Shown: positions 1 to 10,207, counted from the first letter of the stretch. The stretch: 64,000 nucleotides of DNA from Ohtaekwangia sp035628875 (GCA_035628875.1 DASPIZ010000055.1:62001-126000); one strand, 5' to 3'. Notes: a model not told the origin generated them from the sequence alone. Made by a program: numbers and translations.

Positions 1-1290
1 GTTCTGGTCATATTCAGCAGGTGTGTAGATGTAGAACCGTCTCCATTCATTGAATACATTTGAATAATAACGCTTCATGCGTATTTCTCCGTGCGGCACA
101 TCGTTAAGCGCATAAAACGCTCCATTCCTGGATGGTATTTCAATACCAGACGCCATCCGTCCCATACCGTAAAATGTTTCGCTTGACGGATCAGCCAGAG
201 CCACACCATCAATAATGAGAGAATAGTAGTGAATACCTTCGCTGATTTTATCTGTCGTAACGGTCCAAACTCCTTCAGCGTCTTTTGTCATGTCGTATTT
301 TTGCCCAAGATCAATTTGCACTTGCTGAGCATCTGGCGCTTTGATTTGAAATATCACACGATTATCTGGAAGTACCTGTGGATATTTTGCCGATCTGACA
401 TTTGTAGATGCTGGAGAACCCAAAACGGTAAGTGAAGAAAATTTTTCAGAATTGACAGGTTTGAAGAGCAGTTGAGAAAACATATACAAGTCATTCTTCC
501 AAACGTTAAAATCATGTCCACCTGGCTCCACATAGTAAACATGTGGTACACCCTTTTTAAAAAGGTAGTCATGCGTACGCTTGCTGAAATTGATCAATCC
601 ATCTGCGTCGCCGCACGAAATCCATAATAGTTTCAATTTTGCTTTTGCTTCTTCCGGATCAGGGATCAGCAGTTCCGGCTGCTTCGTATTTGGTGCTGAT
701 GAGAAACCACCGACCCATGCGAACTTGTCAAGATTGCCTAACCCGAAATTTAATGATTGACCGCCACCCATTGACAGGCCAGCGATTGCCCGATGTTCAC
801 GATACGTATAAGCCGCATATTTTTTTTCAACGAAAGGAATCAGATCGTTAAGCAAATCCTTTTCGAATGTACTAAAGGCCTGCACCTTCAGACTATCGAA
901 GATATTACCAGTCGCGCGATCGTCTTTCATTGCCCGCCCATTGGGCATTACGACAATCATTGGAGCTAACTTTTTGTCAGCATAGAGATTATCCAGAATA
1001 ACAGGAACATTAGCACCATTTAGCCATTCCTTTTCATCACCACCAATTCCATGAAGGAGATACAAGACGGGATACTTCTTATTCTTTTTGTATCCCGGAG
1101 GTTTGTACACAAGTGCCCGCCGCGTTGTGCCAACGGTTTTTGACGAATATGAAACAGTATCCAGTTTACCGCGGGTAATTTCGTTGCGTGGTTGATCGAA
1201 ACCAGTTGGCGCATATTTTTCGATCTCTTGAGCAATGGCTCCACAAACCAACATTGAAAATATCAAGATTAAAATTCTGTTTTTTTTCAT
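1..1290 (-). CDS. Secreted CE1-type esterase, tandem architecture, C-terminus cut by window edge
   Basis: I translated 430 codons with no stop; the gene runs off the left edge. A signal peptide (MKKNRILILIFSMLVCGAIA) is followed by an esterase-D/feruloyl-esterase-like alpha/beta-hydrolase domain. It has the YLLHGIGGDE oxyanion segment, the nucleophile motif GLSMGGGQ and the histidine segment PGGHDFNVW. Next comes a beta-rich stretch resembling an esterase N-terminal/CBM48-like domain (FQIKAPDAQQVQIDLG ... DGVALADPSS). A new esterase start (RRFYIYTPAEYDQN) begins right at the edge, so the full protein probably carries two esterase domains. In this family such enzymes remove feruloyl or acetyl esters from plant glycans. 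It is the last visible gene of the SusC-SusD-UnbV set, 182 bases after the UnbV stop. The substrate is inferred from context only. Confidence 0.8.
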   Translation of the reverse strand, partial: MKKNRILILIFSMLVCGAIAQEIEKYAPTGFDQPRNEITRGKLDTVSYSSKTVGTTRRALVYKPPGYKKNKKYPVLYLLHGIGGDEKEWLNGANVPVILDNLYADKKLAPMIVVMPNGRAMKDDRATGNIFDSLKVQAFSTFEKDLLNDLIPFVEKKYAAYTYREHRAIAGLSMGGGQSLNFGLGNLDKFAWVGGFSSAPNTKQPELLIPDPEEAKAKLKLLWISCGDADGLINFSKRTHDYLFKKGVPHVYYVEPGGHDFNVWKNDLYMFSQLLFKPVNSEKFSSLTVLGSPASTNVRSAKYPQVLPDNRVIFQIKAPDAQQVQIDLGQKYDMTKDAEGVWTVTTDKISEGIHYYSLIIDGVALADPSSETFYGMGRMASGIEIPSRNGAFYALNDVPHGEIRMKRYYSNVFNEWRRFYIYTPAEYDQN

Positions 1291-1330
1291 TTGCCTTTTC
1301 TAATTACTAGTTGTTCGTATTGTTTTTACA

Positions 1331-1380
1331 CTGCCTATTTCCCCGTGCTCATGTATTTGTCACGATCTGGAAATAGGCGG
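1331..1380 (-). other. Intercistronic hairpin between UnbV-type gene and esterase
   Basis: A perfect 10-base inverted repeat (GCCTATTTCC at 1333-1342 and GGAAATAGGC at 1369-1378) extends by two more pairs, one of them wobble, around a 26-base loop. There is no T-tract on the minus-strand exit side, so it looks more like an mRNA processing or stabilising hairpin than a strong terminator. Confidence 0.5.
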
Positions 1381-1472
1381 TGAGACTATCCGATTGTTCG
1401 AAGTCGCCATCACCGCACTAACCCAAAACAAACTAAAGTGACAGTCTTTAGTTTATTATTTTTATTACCTGA

Positions 1473-4400
1473 TCAATGATTATCTAAAAATCCCAACGCA
1501 TGTGATTTGGTACTAACACTATTGGATAAATTGTTATTGGATAAATTGTCGTTTATCGAAAGTGTTCTTCTACCACCCATTGAATCGAACACTACAATTT
1601 TGTCGACTCCTTCAGGGATAGAAACAGTTCTCGGTGATTGTGAGAGGTAAGACTCTCCGAAGTAAAATTCTACTTTTCGCTTGGCTCCATTTGTAAAATG
1701 AAATTCGGCATACAAATCGCTTTGTTTTAGTTTTATAAATGAACCTTCACGTTTAGAAGCATATAAAAACGCAACGATATCATCTTGATTTTGTGTAGCT
1801 AAGAAAAGTTCTTTGTTCTTTACAGGAAGAGAAACTAATGCTTTAGCATCCCCGTCAACGCTGAATCCTGAAAAAGTTACATCCAGTGACTTGAAATTTC
1901 CCTTCCCATCACCAAGTAAACAATTTCCAATACCGGCATCATAATAACCACTTAATGGCTCGGCTGAATAATCGTTTCCAATAGAAATGATATCGAGGTT
2001 ATGATCCTTGTTTATATCCCTTAAAAGTATTCCGCAAACCGGAGCATACTGTGCCGGACCCGGTAGTGGCCTTAACGCGAATTGGTTATTGCCTAAATTC
2101 TCCAACAAGGAAGAACGAAATTCCGTTGCCCTTAAAATGTATGCATCTTGAATCATTTCAGCTGTCAGCAGGTCTTTGAGGAAAGTCTTTCCGTATATTT
2201 CATAGGACCGAAGTTTCTTCTTAAAGCCAACGATCTGTGCCGTTAAAGTTTCACGCGGATGTACCGGATATTCGTTGCCGCCGATATACCGGGAAAGAAT
2301 CGGATCTACACTCCCATTATCATCAAAGTCTTTGGCATAGACAGAAACCGGCTCATGGATAGAAGCTTTAAAAGTCGAATTCAATCCTACATTACCAATC
2401 ACATAGTCTGTATCTCCGTCGTTGTCGATATCTCCTCCTGCAATACTATTCCACCAACCACTTGAATTCTTAATTGTAAGTTCAGTATCATTAATGAATT
2501 GTTTGCCATTAACATTCTTAAAAAATGTAACCGGCATGAACTCCCCAACTACCAGCATGTCAATCCAGCCGTCGTTGTTGTAATCTGTCCATAATGCAGA
2601 AGTAACCATCCCAATATTCCGTATTTGGGGAGCCATGTTTTCGGTCACATCTGTGAATACACCCTTTCCGTTATTTTGCAGGATATAACTTTCGGGCGCT
2701 AAAAGATAACTACCAGGTTTTACCCTTCCACCTACAAACAAGTCGATGTCTCCATCACGGTCAAAATCCTGTCCGATCACACAACTTCCACTTGATTTCG
2801 TTTCCGGAATTGATTCAGCAGTGCGGTTGAATTGACCGTTACCATTATTTAAATAAATCCGATCCTTATAATTTTCGTCGTCTTTACCTAATTCACTACT
2901 GCCACTTACACAATACAGGTCAAGATCGTTGTCTCCATCTGCATCAAAAAGTAGCAAGCCAATATCTTCTTCGGTTTTTTTTGGCAATTCAAACCGCCTG
3001 AATTTCCCTTCCCTTGTTTGAATAAATCCAACGGCTGGCCTATGTGCAGAACCACCGACAATAAAATCCACAAGCTCGTCTCCATTAACATCGCCTGTGC
3101 AGATAGCGGGTCCTTGTTGAGAATGTTTTCGTGGAAGCGTTGCCGTTACTTTAAAATCAATGAAATTATTTTCCTGGTGACTGAATGTAATACCCATTTC
3201 TTCCAAGTCTGCCTGGTTGAATATCGAACTATGCCGCACTGTTTGCAGGCTCGATTCTGTGGCATCATCTTCACGTAAAGCCAATACCTGATTCACTTTT
3301 ACATTTGTAATCTTTTGGCTTTTGAAGCCAGGCCACTTTACAATCAGAGAATCTATAGCAGCAATATTGGCAAGTCCAAAATGTAAGGATTGCTCTACGT
3401 TGGATTTGAATCCCCTTTGGGGAGTGTTCTCGACAAATTGACTAATTCCATTGTAGTAAATCGAAACGGTGGCACCGATTCCCTCTCTGTTTCCCTGCGT
3501 ACCAATCAGATCTATTCTTAGAAAATTATGTTCCCCTCTCGTGGAGTCTGAAGTAACACATCGGTTTTCAAATAAAAAGGCTTTACTATTCAGGTTATTG
3601 ATCACGATATCCAAATCACCATCGTTGTCTAAATCTGCATACGCGGATCCATTCGAGTAAGAGGGCTCAGCGAGTCCCCAGTCCTCCGCGGTATTCGTGA
3701 ACGTAAGATCCTTATTGTTGCGAAAGAGTAAATTTGGTTTGTTGATGCCTTGTAGCTTATTGGCACCTTCTATTAATTTTTGTCTTCTGGCATCCTTCGT
3801 CCCGAACATGCCCACATCTTTCGCATAGACGCCAAAATCAAGATCGGTAACATCTCTTACGTACCCATTGGTTATAAAAATATCTTTCCAACCGTCGTTG
3901 TCAAAATCTGCTATTAGCGGACTCCAACTCCAATCGGTGGCGTGGATGCCAGCGTAATACCCGATATCACTAAACGTTCCGTTGCCGTTGTTTAGCTGAA
4001 GAACATTTCTTACATACTGTGGCTCGTACTTTCGTTGTAAGGCCAACTGAAACCGATCGTATGAGAGATCCGAAAACATTGTCTTTTGCCTGAGATTGTC
4101 TTCCGGAAGCATATCAACAACTACGATATCGTTTAAGCCATCATTATTCAGGTCGGCTATATCAACACCCATCCCGTTCATTTCCTGGTGTTTTAATCTT
4201 TGGCCAGATTGCTCGGAGAACGTACCATTCTGATTATTAATATAGAAGTGATCGTTTGACATGAAGTCGTTGGCAACATACACATCCGGATATCCATCCT
4301 GGGTAAGGTCGCTTATAACGACACCCAGGCCCCATCCTTCAGACAAAATACCAGCTTCGCGCGATACATCTTTGAAGCTGGGGTTGCCGAGTGAATCATT

Positions 4401-5087
4401 ACCGATATTCTGATAAAGTTTATCTACACTTTTTCCTGAACCGTCATGTCGTTGTCCAATAGGATTGCTTCGAACGAATAATTCATTGGCATTGGTGAGC
4501 AGGTACATATCCAAATCGCCATCGAGATCATAATCAAAAAATGCACTTTGGGTAGAATAACTGGTGTCGGCAACACCTAATTGATGTGCCATTTCTCTGA
4601 AAACAGGAACACCATTTTCATCGTTACCCTGATTGATAAAAAAGAGGTTTTCAGAATGACCATTTAACTTTGGTGTTATCGTTGAAACGTGAACATCAAG
4701 TTTTCCATCCTGATTGATATCTATCATCGCAATTCCAGTACACCAATCTGCAGTGGATACATTGGCTTTATCTGTAATATCTTCAAAGACAAAATCTCCC
4801 TTGTTGAGGTACAGCTTTGAAGACACCATATTTCCGCCGAAATAAAGATCGATCAAACCATCTCCGTTTACATCACCAACACCAACTCCGGCACCGTTGT
4901 AGATATATTCGAAATTGAGCACATTAAAAGAATCAGTTTCTATGATTGAATTCTGAAACTCAATTCCCGAGTGTGACGAGGAAACTAATTTGAACAGCTT
5001 ATCATCCTTTTCTTTTTCAGAGCATCCGAAAATGAAGAAAGACGAAACGACGAATCCTAAAATGATTCTGCAACTTATCTTTACCAT
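1473..5087 (-). CDS. FG-GAP/VCBS repeat lipoprotein with ASPIC/UnbV domain (CRTAC1-like)
   Basis: This 1204-residue protein starts with a lipoprotein signal ending at a lipobox cysteine (FFIFGC). It contains many FG-GAP/VCBS repeats of the type GDVNGDGLIDLYFGG, ADLNNDGLNDIVVVD and DFDNDGWKDIFITNG, whose aspartates bind calcium in beta-propellers. Around residues 535-605 lies an ASPIC/UnbV domain (GIGATVSIYY ... SLHFGLANIAAIDSLIVKWP), after which a second propeller series runs to about residue 1100. Proteins of this type are common directly downstream of SusCD pairs in environmental Bacteroidota, but their biochemical role is not established; surface glycan binding is an inference. It lies 90 bases after susD and precedes the esterase on the same strand, so cotranscription is likely. 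Confidence 0.88.
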   Translation of the reverse strand: MVKISCRIILGFVVSSFFIFGCSEKEKDDKLFKLVSSSHSGIEFQNSIIETDSFNVLNFEYIYNGAGVGVGDVNGDGLIDLYFGGNMVSSKLYLNKGDFVFEDITDKANVSTADWCTGIAMIDINQDGKLDVHVSTITPKLNGHSENLFFINQGNDENGVPVFREMAHQLGVADTSYSTQSAFFDYDLDGDLDMYLLTNANELFVRSNPIGQRHDGSGKSVDKLYQNIGNDSLGNPSFKDVSREAGILSEGWGLGVVISDLTQDGYPDVYVANDFMSNDHFYINNQNGTFSEQSGQRLKHQEMNGMGVDIADLNNDGLNDIVVVDMLPEDNLRQKTMFSDLSYDRFQLALQRKYEPQYVRNVLQLNNGNGTFSDIGYYAGIHATDWSWSPLIADFDNDGWKDIFITNGYVRDVTDLDFGVYAKDVGMFGTKDARRQKLIEGANKLQGINKPNLLFRNNKDLTFTNTAEDWGLAEPSYSNGSAYADLDNDGDLDIVINNLNSKAFLFENRCVTSDSTRGEHNFLRIDLIGTQGNREGIGATVSIYYNGISQFVENTPQRGFKSNVEQSLHFGLANIAAIDSLIVKWPGFKSQKITNVKVNQVLALREDDATESSLQTVRHSSIFNQADLEEMGITFSHQENNFIDFKVTATLPRKHSQQGPAICTGDVNGDELVDFIVGGSAHRPAVGFIQTREGKFRRFELPKKTEEDIGLLLFDADGDNDLDLYCVSGSSELGKDDENYKDRIYLNNGNGQFNRTAESIPETKSSGSCVIGQDFDRDGDIDLFVGGRVKPGSYLLAPESYILQNNGKGVFTDVTENMAPQIRNIGMVTSALWTDYNNDGWIDMLVVGEFMPVTFFKNVNGKQFINDTELTIKNSSGWWNSIAGGDIDNDGDTDYVIGNVGLNSTFKASIHEPVSVYAKDFDDNGSVDPILSRYIGGNEYPVHPRETLTAQIVGFKKKLRSYEIYGKTFLKDLLTAEMIQDAYILRATEFRSSLLENLGNNQFALRPLPGPAQYAPVCGILLRDINKDHNLDIISIGNDYSAEPLSGYYDAGIGNCLLGDGKGNFKSLDVTFSGFSVDGDAKALVSLPVKNKELFLATQNQDDIVAFLYASKREGSFIKLKQSDLYAEFHFTNGAKRKVEFYFGESYLSQSPRTVSIPEGVDKIVVFDSMGGRRTLSINDNLSNNNLSNSVSTKSHALGFLDNH

Positions 5088-5133
5088 GCTATACTATTCA
5101 CAATAAATACGGGGATCGACTAAGAACGAGTAT

Positions 5134-5162
5134 GGAATGGAAACCAATCTGGCTTCCATTCC
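5134..5162 (-). other. Intercistronic hairpin between SusD gene and UnbV-type gene
   Basis: Perfect 9-base inverted repeat, GGAATGGAA (5134-5142) and TTCCATTCC (5154-5162), with an 11-base loop, in the 90-base gap. No U-tract follows on the minus strand. It could attenuate or stabilise the upstream SusCD part of the transcript. Confidence 0.5.
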
Positions 5163-5177
5163 TGAATCTATACATGA

Positions 5178-6671
5178 TCAATATCCTGGATTCTGGTCTT
5201 CCTGCGATATCATTGAGTTATTATCAATCTCTTGTAGCGGTATTGGTAATAAGAGGTGCTTGGTATCAAAGTAAGAAATGGGTTCGCTTGGTAATTTATT
5301 CTGTTCTCTCCAACGCAGAATGTCACGATTCCGTATTTGTTCACCACTGAGTTCAATACGTTTTTCATGAACGATCGCCTCAAATATTTGAGCTTGTGAT
5401 AAGCAAGGGTATTCGTCCGTTGGATAGTGAGGCATCATGACACTAGCCCTGTCACGAATTTCGTTCAGCAAATCTATTGCTTCATCACCATTATCTAACT
5501 CGTTCTCACACTCTGCAAGCATGAGCAAAACTTCCGCATAGCGAATTACTCTGAAATTGATTCCAGAACGTTGATCTTCCGATGGAACTTTGTAAATCAT
5601 GGTATACTTGCGCCAGCTGATCTTAGGACTGGCATTTTGCATCTCTGTGATGGTCATCGTTCCGTTATTATAAGTATCACCGATCTGATAGAATGTATCT
5701 TCAAATCTTGGATCATCATCTTCGAATTCAGCAAGAAGTTCATTCGAAGGTATAAGGTTACGCCATGCATTTGGTCCATACTCCTGACCGCGAACAGTAA
5801 CCTCCATGTTGGCACCGTCCCCTGCAGGATTCCAACCCAAACCACCGAAATTGGAACTAAAGGCAATTTCAAAAAGAGACTCCTCGTTGAATTCCTGTTC
5901 TTCCTGAAAATTGTCGATGTACTCATCTGTTAACGAAAACGCTTCTGAATTAACGATTGGATCTAATTGCTCTTTTGCCAACCCATACTCACCCCGTTGC
6001 ATGTACACCCGGGCCAGCATCGCCCGTGCTGCGTATGTTGTGGCCCTCCCAATGTCAGAATCCGCATAAGTTTCAGGAAGAGCGTTTACTGCGTCGGTTA
6101 AGTCAGCAATAACCTGCGCATACACCTCATCAGCTGATGCTCTTCCTTCCGCCTCAGAAGGACTTGTCGCATAAGTCGTATATAGCGGCACTCCACCCCA
6201 CATACTTACAAGTTCAAAATACGCCCAGCCCCGGTGGAATTTCGCCTCACCACTAATCCTGTTTTTCACTTCATCAGGAGCATTTACTTCTGGCCTGTCG
6301 GCCGACTGGATAACCACGTTAGCCCTGTGAATTACTCTGTACAAACCCTGCCATACAGAAAACATTACAGGATTTGATGCATCCAACGTTCCTTCAATTA
6401 CCTGTCTTCTTTGAAGTTCCAGATTCTCACCTCCGGGCTGCATATCGTCTCCTCTCATATCGTGCAGAAAAAAGTATTCCCTTGCGTACAGATCTAATCC
6501 CTGCCACGCCGCATACACTCCATTAACTCCGGTAACAAGCTCCTTTTCATTGAGGTAATAGATCTCGGCTGAAAGGTCATTCTTGTTTATTTTATCCAGC
6601 AAATCCTCGCTACATCCCGATGCCAACGCGAATATCAAACACGCTTTTAATATTGTATTTCTAACTCTCAT
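5178..6671 (-). CDS. SusD/RagB-family nutrient-binding lipoprotein
   Basis: 497 residues, the usual SusD length. The N-terminus is a lipoprotein signal with the lipobox cysteine in LASGCSEDLL. The family's early motif is visible (VNGVYAAWQGLDLYAREYFFLHDMRGDDM), followed by TPR-like helices (GEAKFHRGWAYFELVSMWGGVPL; ARAMLARVYMQRGEYGLAKEQL) and the conserved C-terminal region (VIRYAEVLLMLAECENELDNG; HEKRIELSGEQIRNRDILRW). SusD proteins sit on the outer leaflet as a lid over the SusC transporter and capture oligosaccharides or peptides. The start is only 19 bases after the SusC stop, so the pair is cotranscribed. The ligand cannot be read from sequence; the CE1-like esterase downstream hints at an esterified plant glycan. 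Confidence 0.95.
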   Translation of the reverse strand: MRVRNTILKACLIFALASGCSEDLLDKINKNDLSAEIYYLNEKELVTGVNGVYAAWQGLDLYAREYFFLHDMRGDDMQPGGENLELQRRQVIEGTLDASNPVMFSVWQGLYRVIHRANVVIQSADRPEVNAPDEVKNRISGEAKFHRGWAYFELVSMWGGVPLYTTYATSPSEAEGRASADEVYAQVIADLTDAVNALPETYADSDIGRATTYAARAMLARVYMQRGEYGLAKEQLDPIVNSEAFSLTDEYIDNFQEEQEFNEESLFEIAFSSNFGGLGWNPAGDGANMEVTVRGQEYGPNAWRNLIPSNELLAEFEDDDPRFEDTFYQIGDTYNNGTMTITEMQNASPKISWRKYTMIYKVPSEDQRSGINFRVIRYAEVLLMLAECENELDNGDEAIDLLNEIRDRASVMMPHYPTDEYPCLSQAQIFEAIVHEKRIELSGEQIRNRDILRWREQNKLPSEPISYFDTKHLLLPIPLQEIDNNSMISQEDQNPGY

Positions 6672-6690
6672 ATCAATTATTATTTAAGAC

Positions 6691-9600
6691 TTACAATCCT
6701 ATTTGCACTCCTACTGTGATGGTTCTTGGCTGCGGATATTGGCCATAGTCAATTCCATTTTGAAAAGACGCGTTTGCACCATTCCCGTTAAATGCACCGA
6801 TTTCCGGATCGTAACCACTTTTATATTTTGTCCACGTAAGAAGATTTGTAGCCGATAAGTAGATTCTTAATTTCGTAAGGCTGCTGTTTGTGATTGCTCC
6901 GAGCGTTTCAGACGGTAAAGAATAGCCCAGCGTTAGGTTTTTGATGCGCATGTAAGAACCGTCTTCAACAAATCGGTCTGATGCTCTTGAATTTAGATTC
7001 GGATCACCTGAAACAGCACGCGGTACTGATGTAGATTGGCCCGGTGTGGTCCACGCATCTAACACAGCTGTACCCGCATTGAACAGCCTTGTCATTCCTT
7101 CCAGGTGGTACTTTGTTGTGCTATAGATCTGGTTACCTTGCACGCCTTGAATAAAGAGCGTTGCATCAAAGTTTTTCCAGTTTGCACTGAAGTTAAAGCC
7201 GTAGGTAAAGTCAGGGATATACTTGCCTAATTTCGTTTTATCATCAGCATTAATTACACCATCCCCGTTCTTGTCCCGGAACATAATATCACCAGGGGCG
7301 GCGTTGTCCTGATATTTCGTTGCAGGATCTCCATCAATAGCGTCTGCAGCATTAATTTCTTCTTGTGTTTGGAAAATTTTCTCCACCTGGTATCCATAGA
7401 AGAATGAAATCGGATCACCTACTCTCGTAAGTGTCAGGTTGTCACCGTACCAGTTTTCGCGTGCGAAGGAATTACCTTTATCTCCAAGGCTAACAACCTC
7501 ATTGCGTATGATTCCCATGTTTGCATTGGCGCTCCATTTGAATTCCCCTTCCTGAGCACTGTATCCAAGTTGCCATTCAATTCCTTTATTACGAACGGAC
7601 CCCGCATTGGCAGTAGGTGCAACATCGTAACCCAACGAGGTCGCTATGGGCCTACCAAGAATCATGTCTCTTGTGAGGTTGTTGAAATACTCAACCGAGA
7701 AATTAACCTTGTTTCCAAAAAGGCCTGCATCAATACCAACGTTTAGCATTTCCACTTCCTCCCATTTCAGCTCTGTATTCGCCATCGCGTTGATTGTGTA
7801 TCCTTGAGTCTGAACGCCTGAAGAACGATCAAATTCATAATAAGTATTATTTGTCAATGTGGCCTGATATGCGTAATTCCCGATATTGTTATTACCAACA
7901 AACCCATAGCTACCGCGAACTTTTAGTTCTGAAATTGCGGATGACAATTCCTGCATGAAAGGTTCTTCACTTATTCGCCAGCCTGCAGAGACAGAAGGGA
8001 AATTTCCCCATTTGTTGCCTGGAGCAAACCGCGATGAACCATCTCGACGAAACGATGCTCCAAATAGGTACTTGCCGTTAAAATCATAGTTTACACGTCC
8101 AATGTAGGAAATGAGAACCTGCTCCTGAATATCACCGTTGGTCTGTGGCGAAGCGACACCTCGAGGTATATTAATTGCATCCGTTATTTCATTGGTTCCT
8201 GAGGCGGTAATAAAAGAGCTTCTGGAGGATTGTTTCTCTGCAATAATGTCAACATTAAGATTGTGTTTACCGAATGATTTGTTTACTGTTAACTGATTTG
8301 TGAGTGTAGGAGATACCGAATTTGACCGTGTTTCAGAAATATTCGCAAATCCCCTGTTATCATATCCACCGGCACCGCTGCTATATGATGGACTGAAGTT
8401 ATTATTTATACTGTTCGAGATGTTTACGCCAGCATGAAACCTGTACGTCAACCAGTCCATAAGCTTTACGTTAAGATAACCTGTAGCGAATATCCCGTTA
8501 CCAGTGGTATAGTTCTCATCGAGTATAGCTCTTCTTACAGGCTGGGTCGGATCAGATGCATCAACGGCTTGAGGCCCAAAAAAACCGCCGACATTATCTG
8601 GATTGTAAACCGGCAGGTACGGAATTGATGCGATGACATACCTTATGTTTGATCCGATAGAACCACCATTAATCTCAGCTCTTCTTCGATCATAATTCAA
8701 ATAAAGGGTTTGTCCAAAGGTTATTCTTTTACTTATCTTATGTTCGGAATTCATGCGTACGTTTCCACGCTTATACTCAGTTCCAAGCATTATACCGTCC
8801 TGATCAAAATAACTTCCTGAAACATAAAACTTCGAAACTTCTCCACCCTTGGTAATCTCGAACCTGTGTTGTTGAATTGTTGCATTGCGGAACATTTCAT
8901 CCTGCCAGTCTGTATCCGTCTGACGGAATGTTCTTGTTGCACCCGGGTAGATCGGTTCATCAAGTCCATTCTGAACTCGGGGTGGCAAGTCGCCCAGGGC
9001 ATCTGCGTATTGGATATATTGGTCACGATTTAGGAGATCAAGCTTTCGCCAGGCAGATTGAACACCGATATAAGAATCTATCGATACACTAAGTTTTTCC
9101 TGCGTTGCAGATTTGGTGGTAATCAGGATTACCCCGTTCGCAGCGCGCGATCCGTAAATTGCCGCAGCAAACGCATCCTTCAACACTTCAAGCGATTGAA
9201 CGTCTTTAGGATCTATGTTCGTACCTTCACCAACCGGAACCCCATCAACAACGTACAAAGGGTTTGCATTATTGATCGTACCAACACCCCGGATTCTAAC
9301 CACAGGCGCGGTGCCCGGTGCACCGTTATTGGTTACTGTAACGCCCGGTGCGCGTCCCTGAAGCGATTGATCAATACTGGTCGTAGGAAGTGTGCTTAAT
9401 TCCTTTGATGACACGGAAGCGATTGCACCGGTTACGGAGCTTCTTTTTTGTGTACCGTATCCAACAACTACAATTTCTGAAAGCGTTTGGATATCAGTCG
9501 TGAGCGTTACGTTGATAACGGTCTGGGTACCTACCGTGACCTCAGCGGTTTGATAACCGATAAAACTGAATACAAGGACAACATTACCATCAGCGACAGA

Positions 9601-9879
9601 AATGCTGTATTCACCATTCAGGTCAGTTGTGGTGCCCTCGGTTGTTCCTTTCACGACGACGTTAACTCCGGGCATCGAATTACCGTCCTCATCAACAACC
9701 TGCCCCGAAACATTAATAGCCTTAGGCGGGTGGTCTGAGAAATCCGAAAGAACGAATGGGTTATTTAATGCTTGCAGGCCCTGGCTGGACAGTAATGCCC
9801 CCATGAAAAGCCCCATTAATTTAAATTTAGTCAATGAAATATTCCATTGACTCCAAATTTTTGTGTAAAATTTGTGCAT
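6691..9879 (-). CDS. SusC/RagA-family TonB-dependent outer-membrane transporter
   Basis: 1062 residues, typical for SusC. After a signal sequence (LMGLFMGALLSSQGLQA) there is a carboxypeptidase-regulatory-like Ig domain at about residues 55-135 (VSGQVVDEDGNSMPGVNVVV). Next comes the plug, opening with the SusC signature EIVVVGYGTQKRSSVTGA and containing RIRGVGTINNANPLYVVDGV and AAIYGSRAANGVILITT. The rest is a 22-strand-type beta-barrel ending in a C-terminal aromatic/hydrophobic strand (PRTITVGVQIGL). It imports oligomers too large for porins, energised by TonB-ExbBD, which is not in this window. It is the first gene of the SusC-SusD-UnbV-esterase set. The 471-base leader upstream holds hairpins and dyads, suggesting control by the adjacent hybrid regulator. 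Confidence 0.96.
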   Translation of the reverse strand: MHKFYTKIWSQWNISLTKFKLMGLFMGALLSSQGLQALNNPFVLSDFSDHPPKAINVSGQVVDEDGNSMPGVNVVVKGTTEGTTTDLNGEYSISVADGNVVLVFSFIGYQTAEVTVGTQTVINVTLTTDIQTLSEIVVVGYGTQKRSSVTGAIASVSSKELSTLPTTSIDQSLQGRAPGVTVTNNGAPGTAPVVRIRGVGTINNANPLYVVDGVPVGEGTNIDPKDVQSLEVLKDAFAAAIYGSRAANGVILITTKSATQEKLSVSIDSYIGVQSAWRKLDLLNRDQYIQYADALGDLPPRVQNGLDEPIYPGATRTFRQTDTDWQDEMFRNATIQQHRFEITKGGEVSKFYVSGSYFDQDGIMLGTEYKRGNVRMNSEHKISKRITFGQTLYLNYDRRRAEINGGSIGSNIRYVIASIPYLPVYNPDNVGGFFGPQAVDASDPTQPVRRAILDENYTTGNGIFATGYLNVKLMDWLTYRFHAGVNISNSINNNFSPSYSSGAGGYDNRGFANISETRSNSVSPTLTNQLTVNKSFGKHNLNVDIIAEKQSSRSSFITASGTNEITDAINIPRGVASPQTNGDIQEQVLISYIGRVNYDFNGKYLFGASFRRDGSSRFAPGNKWGNFPSVSAGWRISEEPFMQELSSAISELKVRGSYGFVGNNNIGNYAYQATLTNNTYYEFDRSSGVQTQGYTINAMANTELKWEEVEMLNVGIDAGLFGNKVNFSVEYFNNLTRDMILGRPIATSLGYDVAPTANAGSVRNKGIEWQLGYSAQEGEFKWSANANMGIIRNEVVSLGDKGNSFARENWYGDNLTLTRVGDPISFFYGYQVEKIFQTQEEINAADAIDGDPATKYQDNAAPGDIMFRDKNGDGVINADDKTKLGKYIPDFTYGFNFSANWKNFDATLFIQGVQGNQIYSTTKYHLEGMTRLFNAGTAVLDAWTTPGQSTSVPRAVSGDPNLNSRASDRFVEDGSYMRIKNLTLGYSLPSETLGAITNSSLTKLRIYLSATNLLTWTKYKSGYDPEIGAFNGNGANASFQNGIDYGQYPQPRTITVGVQIGL

Positions 9880-9958
9880 AAGCTAGGGAATTGGTTTTGG
9901 TCAAGATGAACGCATTTTGATTAATCAACCCTCGGTAACTATTACCGCTAAGAGTTTA

Positions 9959-9986
9959 GGCCGGACGGTGTTCGAACCACCTCCGG
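9959..9986. other. Strong hairpin in the SusC leader
   Basis: GCCGGA and GGTG on the left pair with CACC and TCCGGC on the right, with one bulged C and the loop TTCGAAC. Read on the plus strand a short T-rich stretch (TTTCTTT) follows; read on the minus strand, the direction of SusC, no T-tract follows. It could be a leader RNA structure for susC or block antisense transcription. Confidence 0.45.
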
Positions 9987-10207
9987 CTTTCTTTAGATTG
10001 AGTTTTCGCTGTCTGTTTCTTCTTTAGGTTTAATGGATTATTTCGCCTGCAGAGCTACTAGGAGAATTGACGTTTCAAGACCCAACTTTTAATAATTTTT
10101 CCTGCAAACGATTTCACGAATCTGCATTTTGAGATTCAATGAGGCCTATAACGATTAGAACATTTGCTTTAAACTTTAAAACAATATGCTTTTTTGAGCC
10201 GAAATGG

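Noticed and set aside
9963..9982. tRNA T-arm-like sequence (GGTG-TTCGAAC-CACC)
   Set aside because: Only a T-loop-like hairpin is present; no acceptor, D or anticodon arms fit within 80 bases on either side. It is better explained as a leader hairpin.
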